64,000 bases of DNA from contig QHXI01000116.1 of the NCBI GenBank assembly GCA_003222895.1, positions 1 to 64,000 on the forward strand, read 5' to 3'. Shown piece by piece: positions 44,346 through 53,581 of this stretch. The notes beneath the pieces were generated by a model. That model was not told the DNA's origin. It did not search any database and was given only the letters and a program-made list of their open reading frames with translations. A program made the translations under genes and the position numbers. The first letter of the stretch is position 1. Every line of letters begins with the position of its first letter. This DNA comes from Acidobacteriota bacterium. GTDB taxonomy: Bacteria > Acidobacteriota > Blastocatellia > Pyrinomonadales > Pyrinomonadaceae.

Positions 44346-47015
44346 CTACAACTCCGTCGCCGCGATCTTCTCGATCACGTAGCACTCGATCTGATCGCTG
44401 AGTTTGATGTCGTTGAAGTTTTCGAGGCCGATACCGCACTCGAAACCTTCGCGCACCTCGGAAGCGTCATCCTTAAAGCGTCGCAGCGACGCGATGTTGC
44501 CCTCCCAGGTCACGACGCCGTCGCGAATCAGACGCGCGCGTGCGTTGCGGCGGATGATTCCGTCAATAACCATGCAGCCGGCGACGGCGCCAACTCGCGG
44601 CACGCGGAAGACCTCGCGCACGTCTGCCTTGCCGAGAATTTTCTCCTTCTCGATCTTCTCGAGCATGCCGATCATTGCGGCCTTAATTTCTTCTTCGACC
44701 TTGTAGATAATCGAGTGCAGCCGAATATCGACACTCTCCTGTTTCGCCAAGTCGTTCGCGCGCGATTCAGGCCGCACGTTGAAGCCGATGATCACAACCG
44801 CCGTGGACGTCGCTCCGGCCTGGGTCGCTGAAGCGAGCAAAACGTCGGATTCCGTGATGGCGCCAACGCCGGAGCGAATGACTTTAACTTTGACGCGTTC
44901 GCTCGACATCTTTTGCAGCGTTGATTTCAAAACTTCGACAGAGCCCTGCACGTCCGCCTTGATGATGACGAGCAGTTCCTTGACGTCAGTTTCGCCAAGC
45001 GCCTCAATACCGCGCTTGGTGGTCTTGACGAGGGTGCGCTGACGCTCAGCGGCCTGTCGCTGACTGGAAATCTGCTGCGCGCGAGTGACGTCGGCAACTA
45101 CTTGGAACGACTCACCGGCTTGCGGCACGCCTTGCAGTCCGAGCACTTCGACAGGGGTTGCCGGTCCGACTTCCGTCACCGGTTCGCCGCGATCATTGAA
45201 CATCGCGCGGACCTTCCCGAAGATTTGGCCCACGATAAACGGATCGCCGACGTGCAGCGTACCTTGCTGAACGAGTGCGGTCGCGACCGACCCACGACCC
45301 CGATCGAGTTTTGCTTCCAAGACCACGCCCGAAGCCAAACGCGTGGTGCTCGCTCGCAAATTCAAAATGTCCGAGGTCAGCAGAATCGTTTCGAGCAGCG
45401 TCTCGAGGTTCTGTTTCTTCTTCGCGGACACCTCGACCATTTCCGTCTCGCCGCCCCACGCAACCGGGTTCAGACCTTGCTGTGAAAGTTCCTGTCGAAC
45501 TCGATCAGGATTTGCGTCGGGCTTATCGATCTTGTTAATCGCAACAATGATTGGCACGCCCGCCGCGCGCGAGTGCTCGATCGCTTCGATTGTCTGCGGC
45601 ATGACACCGTCGTCTGCAGCGACGACCAGCACGACCACGTCGGTCGCTTTGGCGCCCCGTGCGCGCATCAAAGTGAACGCTTCGTGACCCGGCGTATCGA
45701 GGAACACGACGCGACGTTTCTCGTCCGGATTGTCGGGGCTGGGAACCTCGACGCTATACGCGCCGATGTGTTGTGTGATGCCGCCGGCTTCACCGCCGGC
45801 GACATTTGTGATGCGAATCGCATCTAGCAGTGAAGTCTTTCCGTGATCGACGTGGCCCATCACAGTTACAACGGGCGCGCGTGGCACCTCGACGTCATCG
45901 GCATCAGTCGCGATCAGCTCTTCGAACTCTTCTTCAGCAACCATCTCTTCGAAAGGCACGAAGGCCACGTCGTAACCGAAACGCTTGCCCAGATCGGCAG
46001 CGACTTCGTCATTCAAAGCCTGGTTGATCGTCGCGAACACACCACGTTGGAGCAGTAGGCCCACGACCTCTTTCGGCTTGATACCGAGCTTCTCTGCGAA
46101 CTCTTTCACCGTTGAGCCTTCCACCAAGCGGACGGACTTTAACTCGCCGGGAACGGTTGCTACGTCAAGGCGTCCGGCAATGCGTTGCTCGAGCGTCAGC
46201 GCCTGCGGTGGTGGAATGAAATCCCGGTCGAACCTGCCGCCTTTGCCGTCAGCAGCTCGCTTGCCGCCTCGCGTTGAACCGCGCCGCGAACGACGTCGAC
46301 CCGCATCCGGCGGGGGAATATAAGTCGTTTGCGGCGTCGCGGTCTCGCCGGGTGTTCCGGTGTATTCAACGCGGCCGCGAGTCGTGCGCTCTCGCACGGC
46401 GCGCGTTGCTGGCGCGGCTGTCGGTGGTGGCGCCGGCGCCGGCGCGCGCTCTCCAGGCCGAATGCCCGCATTGAGCGCCGCGGCGGTAGGTCGCAGCACG
46501 CGAACTTGCCTACCCGTAGGCAAAATAGTTTCGACCGGAGCAGGCGTGGGCGCAGCTGCTTCAGCCGGCGGCGGTGGCGGAGCTTCTTCTGCTGGAGTTG
46601 TTTCCACGGTTGTGGCCGGTGCGGGTTTGGCGGCGCGCACAGCCGGAGAGAGTTTGCGCACGACATGCGCTGTTGTTTGCGGAGCCTCGGGCTCTGCTTC
46701 GATCTCGGGCGGCTCGGGCTCAGAAACCTCGATGGTTTGGGTGGCCTCTTCAGGCGCCGCCTCGACGGTCTCAGGCGTCTCTTCGACGACTGGCCGCGCC
46801 GCCTTCTTCACCACGCGAACCGCGCGTTTCACAGCGGTATCTTTTTTTGGAAAGTACTTGTCGCGAATTTTTTCTGCGAGTTCTTTCGAGACGGAATTCG
46901 AGGGGACACTGACGTCGACACCTTCGCGCCGCACCTCTTCAATCAGGCGCTTGGTATCAATCTTCAGCTCTTTGGCTAGATCGTAAAGACGAACTTTTGA
47001 AGTTACTGCTGACAT
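44346..47015 (-). CDS. infB: Translation initiation factor IF-2
   Basis: Initiator-tRNA recruiting GTPase. ATG 47015 follows AAGGAG; 889 residues. IF2-N domain (KVRLYDLAKELKIDTKRLIE), a long Ala/Pro/Glu linker to about residue 300, a second IF2-N-like domain (VKEFAEKLGIKPKEVVGLL), then the G domain with GHVDHGKTSLLDAI, DTPGHEAF and NKIDKPDA, followed by domains II to IV. The linker contains LPTGRQV encoded by a perfect palindrome. It sits between nusA and rbfA as usual. Confidence 0.97.
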   Translation of the reverse strand: MSAVTSKVRLYDLAKELKIDTKRLIEEVRREGVDVSVPSNSVSKELAEKIRDKYFPKKDTAVKRAVRVVKKAARPVVEETPETVEAAPEEATQTIEVSEPEPPEIEAEPEAPQTTAHVVRKLSPAVRAAKPAPATTVETTPAEEAPPPPPAEAAAPTPAPVETILPTGRQVRVLRPTAAALNAGIRPGERAPAPAPPPTAAPATRAVRERTTRGRVEYTGTPGETATPQTTYIPPPDAGRRRSRRGSTRGGKRAADGKGGRFDRDFIPPPQALTLEQRIAGRLDVATVPGELKSVRLVEGSTVKEFAEKLGIKPKEVVGLLLQRGVFATINQALNDEVAADLGKRFGYDVAFVPFEEMVAEEEFEELIATDADDVEVPRAPVVTVMGHVDHGKTSLLDAIRITNVAGGEAGGITQHIGAYSVEVPSPDNPDEKRRVVFLDTPGHEAFTLMRARGAKATDVVVLVVAADDGVMPQTIEAIEHSRAAGVPIIVAINKIDKPDANPDRVRQELSQQGLNPVAWGGETEMVEVSAKKKQNLETLLETILLTSDILNLRASTTRLASGVVLEAKLDRGRGSVATALVQQGTLHVGDPFIVGQIFGKVRAMFNDRGEPVTEVGPATPVEVLGLQGVPQAGESFQVVADVTRAQQISSQRQAAERQRTLVKTTKRGIEALGETDVKELLVIIKADVQGSVEVLKSTLQKMSSERVKVKVIRSGVGAITESDVLLASATQAGATSTAVVIIGFNVRPESRANDLAKQESVDIRLHSIIYKVEEEIKAAMIGMLEKIEKEKILGKADVREVFRVPRVGAVAGCMVIDGIIRRNARARLIRDGVVTWEGNIASLRRFKDDASEVREGFECGIGLENFNDIKLSDQIECYVIEKIAATEL
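46506..46523. repeat. 18-base palindrome within infB
   Basis: TTGCCTAC-CC-GTAGGCAA, eight-base arms with a two-base centre. Read with infB it encodes LPTGRQ in the disordered linker; it resembles a short palindromic insertion. Confidence 0.55.
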
Positions 47016-47161
47016 GCTCTCCTTGCTGCTTGCGTAAGCGTGGCCGGCGACCACCTTTCGCAAGCAGGCTCAAAGAGCGCTGCTACAGCAGGCGTCGCAG
47101 GCGAGGCGTACGCATCCGTGCGCGCACGCGACAAATATTTGGCCGCTCTATCAGAAGCATT

Positions 47162-48895
47162 TCATCGCTTCTCGTCCTTTGAGCTTTCGTCCGTGGCGGC
47201 CACTTCGTCGGAAGACGGAGCGAAAGATTGTTCTTCTGGCGAGTTAGCTTCCATCATCGCTCGCTCGAGCGCTTCGGAATCAATCGCCAGATTCATATCG
47301 GGAGACGGAGTTACCACGTCCGGGCGCAAGTCGCGACCGGGTTCTTGCAAAATCAATTCGTCGACAGTCATCGGATCGGCTTCGGTGAGCGCGACCGGAT
47401 CGGCTGAATCTTCTGCGCGAATTTTTTCTTCGGCGCGATAAGGCACGCCACGCTCGACTGCTTCATCGTAACCAGCCGCGGTCATTTCGTCGTTAGGCTC
47501 GATCTCAGCAGGCGCCGCATCTTCATCGAATTCAGCCGAGGCTGCGTGCTGTTCAATCTCGGGTTGGGCTTCGGCTTCAGTTGCCGCGCCCTCAGCGGTT
47601 TCGTCTCCGGGGGCCTGCAAGCTGCGATCGCGCACCTGAATCACTGAACGCGCAGCTTCGAGCATCTTTTCAGCCTCATCCAAACTAACGTCAAGAAACT
47701 CAACCAGATCGTCGACCGTCGTGTTCGCCAGGCCGTCGATGTCGGTTACTCCGTGCTCAGCCAACGCGTCAGCTTGTAGTGACGTGACGCCTTCAATCGC
47801 TGAAAGCGGCACCGGCGCACCGGAAGCGATCATCGCTCCCATCGCCTCGGCGACTTCCTTCTTCAGTTCTTCCTCGCTGCGAATGTCGATGTTCCAGCCG
47901 ACAAGTTTCGTCGCCAAACGCACGTTCTGCCCGCGTTTGCCGATAGCCAGACTGAGTTGATCTTCGTTGACGATCACTTCCATCTGCCGATTTTCAATGT
48001 CAGTTATGCGCACTTGATTGACCTTCGCCGGGGAAAGGGAATTGGCGGCAAAAACTGAGGGTTCTTCGGACCATTCGATGATGTCGATCTTTTCGCCGCG
48101 CAGCTCACGGATGATCGCCTGGACACGCGATCCCTTCATCCCAACGCAGGCGCCGACCGGATCAACGTCGCGTTCGTTCGAGACGACGGCGATTTTTGCG
48201 CGCTCGCCGGGTTCGCGGACGCACGACTTGATAACGACCGTGCCATCGTAGATTTCAGGAACTTCCATTTCGAACAGACGCTCGAGAAGTTCGGGTGAGG
48301 TGCGCGAGACTTCGATCTGAGGACCTTTGGATTCTTTTGAAACGTTGGTGATGACGACGCGGATGCGTTCGCCCTGGTTCCACTGTTCACCGCGAGACTG
48401 CTGCGAGCGGGGCAGGATTGCTTCCAGGTTTCCGAGATCGACAATCATATTGCCGCGCTCGAAACGCTTCACAAAGCCATTGACCAATTCACCAACACGA
48501 TCGATGTACTGCTCGTAAACGTTCGAGCGAACGGCATCGCGAACTTTTTGAAACAGAATTTGTTTCGCAGTTTGTGCAGCGATGCGTCCCAACTCTTCCA
48601 TCGGCATTGGCAGCAGCAGAGCATCCCCCACTTCGACTTCATCGCCGCCGAGCTCGCGCGCTTCGGCAATCGAAAGCTCAGTCGAGGCGTCAGCGACTTC
48701 TTCGACCACGACTTTCGAAGCTGAGAGTTCCAGCCCGGTTTCAGGACTCCAGTCAACCTGAATGTCCTCGCCGCCTTTGAACTGCTTTTTGGCAGCCGCT
48801 CGCACGGCTTCCTTGATCGCTTCGACTACCAAATCGCGATCAATGCCTTGCTCCTGGCAAAGGGCTTCGATGTTCTGCGCTATGCTCGTGCTCAT
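47162..48895 (-). CDS. nusA: Transcription termination/antitermination protein NusA
   Basis: RNA polymerase-binding factor. 577 residues: N-terminal domain, S1 domain (VGELVNGFVKRFERGNMIVD), two KH domains (GACVGMKGSRVQAIIREL and LAIGKRGQNVRLAT), a short helix-hairpin-helix part (LAEHGVTDIDGLANTTVDDL) and a long, acidic C-terminal extension to residue 577, an unusual length for most NusA. rimP lies 23 bases upstream and infB 147 downstream, so the standard rimP-nusA-infB operon. Confidence 0.96.
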   Translation of the reverse strand: MSTSIAQNIEALCQEQGIDRDLVVEAIKEAVRAAAKKQFKGGEDIQVDWSPETGLELSASKVVVEEVADASTELSIAEARELGGDEVEVGDALLLPMPMEELGRIAAQTAKQILFQKVRDAVRSNVYEQYIDRVGELVNGFVKRFERGNMIVDLGNLEAILPRSQQSRGEQWNQGERIRVVITNVSKESKGPQIEVSRTSPELLERLFEMEVPEIYDGTVVIKSCVREPGERAKIAVVSNERDVDPVGACVGMKGSRVQAIIRELRGEKIDIIEWSEEPSVFAANSLSPAKVNQVRITDIENRQMEVIVNEDQLSLAIGKRGQNVRLATKLVGWNIDIRSEEELKKEVAEAMGAMIASGAPVPLSAIEGVTSLQADALAEHGVTDIDGLANTTVDDLVEFLDVSLDEAEKMLEAARSVIQVRDRSLQAPGDETAEGAATEAEAQPEIEQHAASAEFDEDAAPAEIEPNDEMTAAGYDEAVERGVPYRAEEKIRAEDSADPVALTEADPMTVDELILQEPGRDLRPDVVTPSPDMNLAIDSEALERAMMEANSPEEQSFAPSSDEVAATDESSKDEKR

Positions 48896-48918
48896 TTACT
48901 TCAGTTTTCTCTCGCAGC

Positions 48919-49452
48919 CTACCTGCGATTCCTGTCTATTAGATCTCGATCGACTGCTTCTCGTTCGCGCGCTTGGCGAAATTCGTTTTCGACATCAATT
49001 TCCAAATTGGCTTTGACGATCGAATCAAAGGGAATCATGATGCGCCCGCTGGTTCGATCCTCAAAAACAACGCCCTGGTTTTCAACTCCGCTAATTCGTC
49101 CCTGAAAATTTCGCTGATTCTTGATCGGCGCGCGCGTTTTCAACTTCGCCGTGCTACCCGCAAACCGTTGATAGTCAGCGAGTTTGTAAAGCCCGCGCTC
49201 CAGACCCGGCGACGAAACTTCCAACGTGTAAGCCGAGTGGATGAAATCCTCGACGTCCAACACGGTGCCGATTTGCGTGCTCACGCCGGAGCAATCTTCG
49301 TGTGTCACACCACCCGGCTTATCAATGAACACGCGGATAATCGGGTGGCCCTCGGGACCGGCAATTTCGACGTGAACAAGTTCGAGCCCGTGGTCGATTG
49401 CGGCCTGCTCAGCAACTGTCCGCACGCGATCTGCAATCGAACCTGAGTCCAT
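48919..49452 (-). CDS. rimP: Ribosome maturation factor RimP
   Basis: Small factor for 30S assembly. 177 residues from ATG 49452 (MDSGSIADRVRTVAEQAA). ELVHVEIAG, IRVFIDKPGGVTHEDCSGVS and YTLEVSSPGLERGLYKLADY are the RimP blocks. It heads the nusA-infB-rbfA cluster; the 160 bases before it probably carry the promoter. Confidence 0.95.
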   Translation of the reverse strand: MDSGSIADRVRTVAEQAAIDHGLELVHVEIAGPEGHPIIRVFIDKPGGVTHEDCSGVSTQIGTVLDVEDFIHSAYTLEVSSPGLERGLYKLADYQRFAGSTAKLKTRAPIKNQRNFQGRISGVENQGVVFEDRTSGRIMIPFDSIVKANLEIDVENEFRQAREREAVDRDLIDRNRR

Positions 49453-49616
49453 GACAACGGCTCGAATTGCGAATTTACGCCAACTTTCGCCCAAAAGAAA
49501 AAGTGGGCCAAAACCCACCGGACAACGCATCCGAAGATCCGAGCAAGAGCGAAATTATACGATCCCGGTTAGGGGGAAGCAAGCGACCAGCAGGGCCGTG
49601 TCGAAGAGGGTCGAAC

Positions 49617-50474
49617 TTAAGCGGACTTGTCGTAGCGAACCTTTTCACTCGCCGCGGGCAGCGCCGGCATAGACCACATGTCTGCGGTTCGATCGAGAGT
49701 CAGATCCGGTGAGGCCCCAAATGAGCGAACGCGTGACGCGGCATACTGTCTCAGGGCCACAAGCAAGATGAAGATCGAAATGGCGACCCAGACGATCGCC
49801 CACAGGATGGCGGGAACGCCCGTCGCATTCGCCATGTTTACCGCATCCGTTGGAACGCTCGCGGCAAAAGGTGAAGAGAGAAAGAAAACGGTTTTCAAAT
49901 CAAGCAGGGCATTCAGCACACATTGAACTGCGAGCAGACTGACAACAAAAGTCGCAACGCGGGCGCTGGCAAATCGCGCAACCGCGAACAGACCGATCGA
50001 AAGCAGCACGCCGGCAACCAGCGTGAACGGAAGTCCGGCCAGCGAACCCCAGGTGCCGGCGAAAATTGGCTTAATGACTCCGAAGATTATTGTCAAACCA
50101 AGCACGACTGCTGATGAACTCGCCAGGACAATCCGCGCGGCGACCGATCGGCGTATCAGAACGAGCAGCAACGCGCCGTAAGTCATCGCGCCCAGATAGC
50201 CCGCGCTCGAAACGAGCATCTGCGAGAGAACTCCGCCTTGTGTCGTGTAAGTTTCACCGCTGCCGTTCATCGCGACGCTCAAACTTTGCACCGAGTTGCC
50301 GGTCAGCAAGGCGGCGATCGCGTGGCCGCCTTCATGAATAAAGGTTACGAAGATTCGGAATGGATAGCTGAGGATCTCAGCGAATGGAATGAACCAGAGA
50401 GCGATCGACAGAATCGCCGCGAGCAGCAACGTCATCGCCTGTGGCCGCGCATCATTTGAAAGCTTGTAATTCAT
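49617..50474 (-). CDS. M50 family membrane metallopeptidase
   Basis: 285 residues, multipass, from ATG 50474. HEGGHAIAALLTG has the zinc-binding HExxH in the first helical hairpin, a site-2-protease-like arrangement; about six more helices follow. A second motif of the NPDG type is not obvious, so activity is uncertain. It resembles M50B-like proteins often annotated as peptidase M50. It lies downstream of the moeA-moaC genes, with a 95-base gap. Confidence 0.75.
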   Translation of the reverse strand: MNYKLSNDARPQAMTLLLAAILSIALWFIPFAEILSYPFRIFVTFIHEGGHAIAALLTGNSVQSLSVAMNGSGETYTTQGGVLSQMLVSSAGYLGAMTYGALLLVLIRRSVAARIVLASSSAVVLGLTIIFGVIKPIFAGTWGSLAGLPFTLVAGVLLSIGLFAVARFASARVATFVVSLLAVQCVLNALLDLKTVFFLSSPFAASVPTDAVNMANATGVPAILWAIVWVAISIFILLVALRQYAASRVRSFGASPDLTLDRTADMWSMPALPAASEKVRYDKSA

Positions 50475-50569
50475 GACCGACCTCGATTGAAACCGTACGC
50501 GCCGGTGCATCCGTTCGACGACTTACCAAATTCGTCCGCGCGCTCCACAGTCCAGAACGATGTTCGCGC

Positions 50570-51061
50570 TCAGCTTGTTCCGTCCGTGTTGTCTTCGCGT
50601 CGATAGTCGCCGGATTTTCCACCCGTCTTGAGTTCCAGGCGGACATCGCTGATTACCATTGACTTATCCAGAGCCTTGCACATGTCGTAGACGGTCAGCG
50701 CCGCGACTGAAACCGCAGTCAGCGCTTCCATCTCAACGCCGGTTTGCGCATGTGTCGTAACTTCCGACTCGAGATAGACGGCATCGTCGCGCAGTTCAGC
50801 GCGAACCTCAACGTGAGTCAGAGGCAGCGGATGACACAGCGGAACGAGTTCGGCGGTGCGTTTCGCGGCGATGATTCCTGCGAGCCGGGCCGTTTCCAAC
50901 GGATCGCCTTTCGGTGTTTGATGTTCGCGGATTGCTTGTAGCGTTTGCGCAGACATCAACACCCGACCCGAGGCAATCGCTCGCCGCGTCGTCGCGGACT
51001 TCTCGGTCGTGTCAACCATCTTCGCGCGGCCCTGTTCGTCGACGTGAGTGAGTTTGCTCAT
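50570..51061 (-). CDS. moaC: Cyclic pyranopterin monophosphate synthase accessory protein
   Basis: Molybdenum cofactor synthesis step 1, with MoaA. 163 residues: [63 protein letters not shown], and GGKSGDYRR at the C-terminus. Its ATG overlaps the stop of the methyltransferase gene (ATGA), so translational coupling is likely. moaA is not in the window. Confidence 0.96.
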   Translation of the reverse strand: MSKLTHVDEQGRAKMVDTTEKSATTRRAIASGRVLMSAQTLQAIREHQTPKGDPLETARLAGIIAAKRTAELVPLCHPLPLTHVEVRAELRDDAVYLESEVTTHAQTGVEMEALTAVSVAALTVYDMCKALDKSMVISDVRLELKTGGKSGDYRREDNTDGTS

Positions 51062-51825
51062 AGCTTATTGAGAGCAGCGTGAACGATTAAGGTATTACCA
51101 CCTAACAGAACTTCATCGGATGTCAGCTCGTTCGTCCATCTTTCACTCTGTTTTTTCTGAGGTGTCAGCGCAGCGAGCAGCCTAATTATCATTACGACCG
51201 GCCAGTACAGCCATGTCTTCGCTTTTGGCTTATCTCGATGCACACTCGCGATTTCGAATCCGTGCTTCTCCAGAATGTAACGCAATTCAGAGTAGCCAAT
51301 CGGATTGACGTGCGCGGCGATCTCTTCGCGATCGTCGTAGTCAGATCGCAATTGTTCACGACCCGCGCGGGTAATCGGTTTGAAGTGCGAAGTGTATCCG
51401 TAGAGCAACCACTTCAAACGTTCTTCGATGTTGAGAATGTTCGGCACGCTGACGATCAGATGACCGCCGGGCTTCAGCACGCGCGCGAATTCGCGCATCG
51501 CCTGCTGTGGATTTTCAATGTGCTCGAGGCCTTCGAGACAGGTGACGTAATCAAAAGACTGATCACCGAACGGGAGTTCTGCATCAAGATTCCCCCGATG
51601 AATATCGACCCCGTCGAGCCGAAAGATTTCCGGATAAAGATCGCAACAGCGCACTTCGAAGCCGGCATCGATCAGCCGAGCGGCCAGCGCTCCTTCACCC
51701 GCGGGCACGTCGAGCAGAGCGCCGCGCGGTTCATCAGTAAGAATGCGCACGACAGTGTCGTGGATCGCCTGATGCGCGAGTGGTGTTGGTGACGCGCTGT
51801 GCTTGGCTGTTGCGGCTGCCTGCAT
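51058..51825 (-). CDS. Class I SAM-dependent methyltransferase
   Basis: 255 residues. The SAM-binding motif is [15 protein letters not shown], followed by the acidic strand [10 protein letters not shown], motif [19 protein letters not shown], and [16 protein letters not shown]. The C-terminus has a hydrophobic stretch ([17 protein letters not shown]) that may bind membrane. The substrate is unknown. It lies between moeA (three-base gap) and moaC (overlap), so an operon role in molybdopterin metabolism is possible but unproven. Confidence 0.88.
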   Translation of the reverse strand: MQAAATAKHSASPTPLAHQAIHDTVVRILTDEPRGALLDVPAGEGALAARLIDAGFEVRCCDLYPEIFRLDGVDIHRGNLDAELPFGDQSFDYVTCLEGLEHIENPQQAMREFARVLKPGGHLIVSVPNILNIEERLKWLLYGYTSHFKPITRAGREQLRSDYDDREEIAAHVNPIGYSELRYILEKHGFEIASVHRDKPKAKTWLYWPVVMIIRLLAALTPQKKQSERWTNELTSDEVLLGGNTLIVHAALNKL

Positions 51826-51828
51826 AGA

Positions 51829-53037
51829 TTAGTTTGGCAAGTGTACTACGCGCACGACTGAACCAGCCGCGATTTTCTGGTCTCCTGCAGGGACATTAAT
51901 TAGCGCTATCGCGCGCGCGAACGAAACGAAATCCGAAGAGCCGCCCCATTTCAAGGGCTCGGCTATTAACGATCCCTTTTCATTGGTTCGCAAAGCGGCG
52001 GGCAAGTAGCTTTCGCGATCGATCGATCCTTTGATATCCCGCGCCAGCACGGCACGTTCGTGGGCGAGCATTGGATCGGTTGCGCCTTGCATCGCACGCA
52101 ATGCCGTTCGCGCGAACAGATTGAAAGTCACCGCCACTGAAACCGGATTACCTGGAAGCCCAAATACCAAAGTTTTGCCGAGTCGAGCAAACACAGTCGG
52201 TTTTCCCGGGCGCAAAGCAACTCGCTCGAAGAAAATCTCTGCGCCGAGTTCCTTAAGCGCTGCCTTTGTGAAATCGTAAACACCCACAGACACGCCGCCG
52301 GAGGTAATCAAGACGTCTGACGTCTCGACGGCGCGCGCCATTTGTCTCTTCAATTCTTCTGTGTGATCGCCGGCAAGCGGCAGCCGTTCGACAAGCGCAT
52401 TCGATTGAGCAGCATAAGCAGCGAGCGTGTAGTTGTTAGAATCGCGAATTTGGTCGGCGCCGGGTTTTTCATCAACATTAACCAGTTCGCTGCCGGTAGC
52501 CATCACTGCGACCCGCGGTCGCTGGCCGACTTTCACCTGTGCGTAGCCAAACGAGGCGAGCGTCGCGATCGTTTCAGTGGTAATTCGCTCGCCGGCACGC
52601 AGGACAGTTTCGCCGGATTTGATTTCGGCGGCGCGTCTGACGATCGATCGTCCGGCTTCGACTGATTCAAGGATCTCGACCTGCGAACCCGATTCAATCT
52701 CACGCGTCAATTCAACTTGCTGCACGGCATCAGCGCCGGCAGGAACCGGCGCGCCAGTCATGATGCGCACGGCTTCTCCCGCATTCATCTTGTTGTGCCA
52801 ACCAGCCCCGGCGGCTGACTCGCCAACAATTTTCAGGCTCGCCGGTGCGTTTGCGATATCTTTCGCGCGCACGGCATAACCATCCATCTGCGCGCGATCG
52901 AAGGGCGGCAGATCCGTATCCGCTACGATCTCTTCAGAGAGAATCCGGCCGCGCGCATGAGAAATGGAAACAGATTCCGTCGGGAGCTGCGGAGTTTGCT
53001 GAAGGACAATTTGAATAGCTTCTGTGACGGGAATCAT
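51829..53037 (-). CDS. moeA: Molybdopterin molybdenumtransferase
   Basis: Inserts molybdate into adenylylated molybdopterin. 402 residues from ATG 53037 (MIPVTEAIQIVLQQTP). PFDRAQMDGYAV, MTGAPVPAGADAVQ, TSGGVSVGVYDF and FGLPGNPVSVAVTF are the hallmark motifs. It begins the moeA-methyltransferase-moaC series. The tRNA genes upstream end in a terminator that overlaps its leader, so it probably has its own promoter. Confidence 0.96.
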   Translation of the reverse strand: MIPVTEAIQIVLQQTPQLPTESVSISHARGRILSEEIVADTDLPPFDRAQMDGYAVRAKDIANAPASLKIVGESAAGAGWHNKMNAGEAVRIMTGAPVPAGADAVQQVELTREIESGSQVEILESVEAGRSIVRRAAEIKSGETVLRAGERITTETIATLASFGYAQVKVGQRPRVAVMATGSELVNVDEKPGADQIRDSNNYTLAAYAAQSNALVERLPLAGDHTEELKRQMARAVETSDVLITSGGVSVGVYDFTKAALKELGAEIFFERVALRPGKPTVFARLGKTLVFGLPGNPVSVAVTFNLFARTALRAMQGATDPMLAHERAVLARDIKGSIDRESYLPAALRTNEKGSLIAEPLKWGGSSDFVSFARAIALINVPAGDQKIAAGSVVRVVHLPN

Positions 53038-53049
53038 TGGGAATGAGTC

Positions 53050-53092
53050 TAAAAGCAAAAGCGGCTGCTCTCCAAATGAAAAGCAACCGCTT
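53050..53092 (-). terminator. Terminator after tRNA-Asp
   Basis: On the minus strand AAGCGGTTGCT pairs with AGCAGCCGCTT (one wobble) around a 12-base loop and is followed by TTGCTTTT. It lies eight bases after the tRNA-Asp CCA end. Confidence 0.75.
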
Positions 53093-53099
53093 CGATTAA

Positions 53100-53179
<80 letters not shown>

Positions 53180-53186
53180 GAAATGC

Positions 53187-53255
53187 AGATGTTAGAGATC
53201 AGAGAATAGAGGTTAGTAAGAAATGGACTGACCTCTAACCTCTGATCTCTGACCT
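53187..53255. repeat. Heptamer inverted repeat between two tRNA genes
   Basis: Left arm AGATGTT, AGAGATC, AGAGAAT, AGAGGTT (53187-53214); right arm CTGACCT, CTAACCT, CTGATCT, CTGACCT (53228-53255). Exact period 7 in both arms. It fills most of the spacer between tRNA-Asp and tRNA-Val. Confidence 0.85.
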
Positions 53256-53265
53256 CTGCTGCACT

Positions 53266-53340
53266 TGGTGGGCGCGGAGGGACTCGAACCCCCAACCTCT
53301 TCCTTGTAAGGGAAGCCGTCTACCATTGACATACGTGCCC
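53266..53340 (-). tRNA. tRNA-Val (anticodon TAC)
   Basis: Minus strand: acceptor GGGCACG/CGCGCCC has an A5-C68 mismatch, D-stem TGTC/GACG, anticodon stem CTTCC/GGAAG with loop CTTACAA (TAC), T-stem GGGGG/CCCTC, discriminator A, CCA encoded. The mismatch may be a mutation or an error. Confidence 0.85.
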
Positions 53341-53581
53341 ATTTCAAAAATCAATTCGGAACTACTGTGTCACGACGAAGTGTGATCGTAAGGAAAGGAC
53401 GGAAGGGTGTCAAGGTAGCGTCCGCGGCGACTTTGTTAGAAGCCCCGAGCGATAATGCGGGGATCGGCCCATCACCGTCGCTTATGATCCGGCGGCCACG
53501 GTTCCCGGTCCGACCCGCTTTGGGGATCGCTGCGACTTGCGTTTATATTTATCGAACCCAGACCGCTCGGTACGTCACTTC

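Noticed and set aside
46360-46986. Long open frames on the plus strand opposite infB
   Set aside because: They lie antisense to the Ala/Pro-rich linker of IF-2 and owe their length to its codon bias; no ribosome binding site or protein-like composition.
53187-53255. Heptamer repeats considered as CRISPR
   Set aside because: Units are 7 bases without spacers and occur as inverted arms; no cas genes are present.
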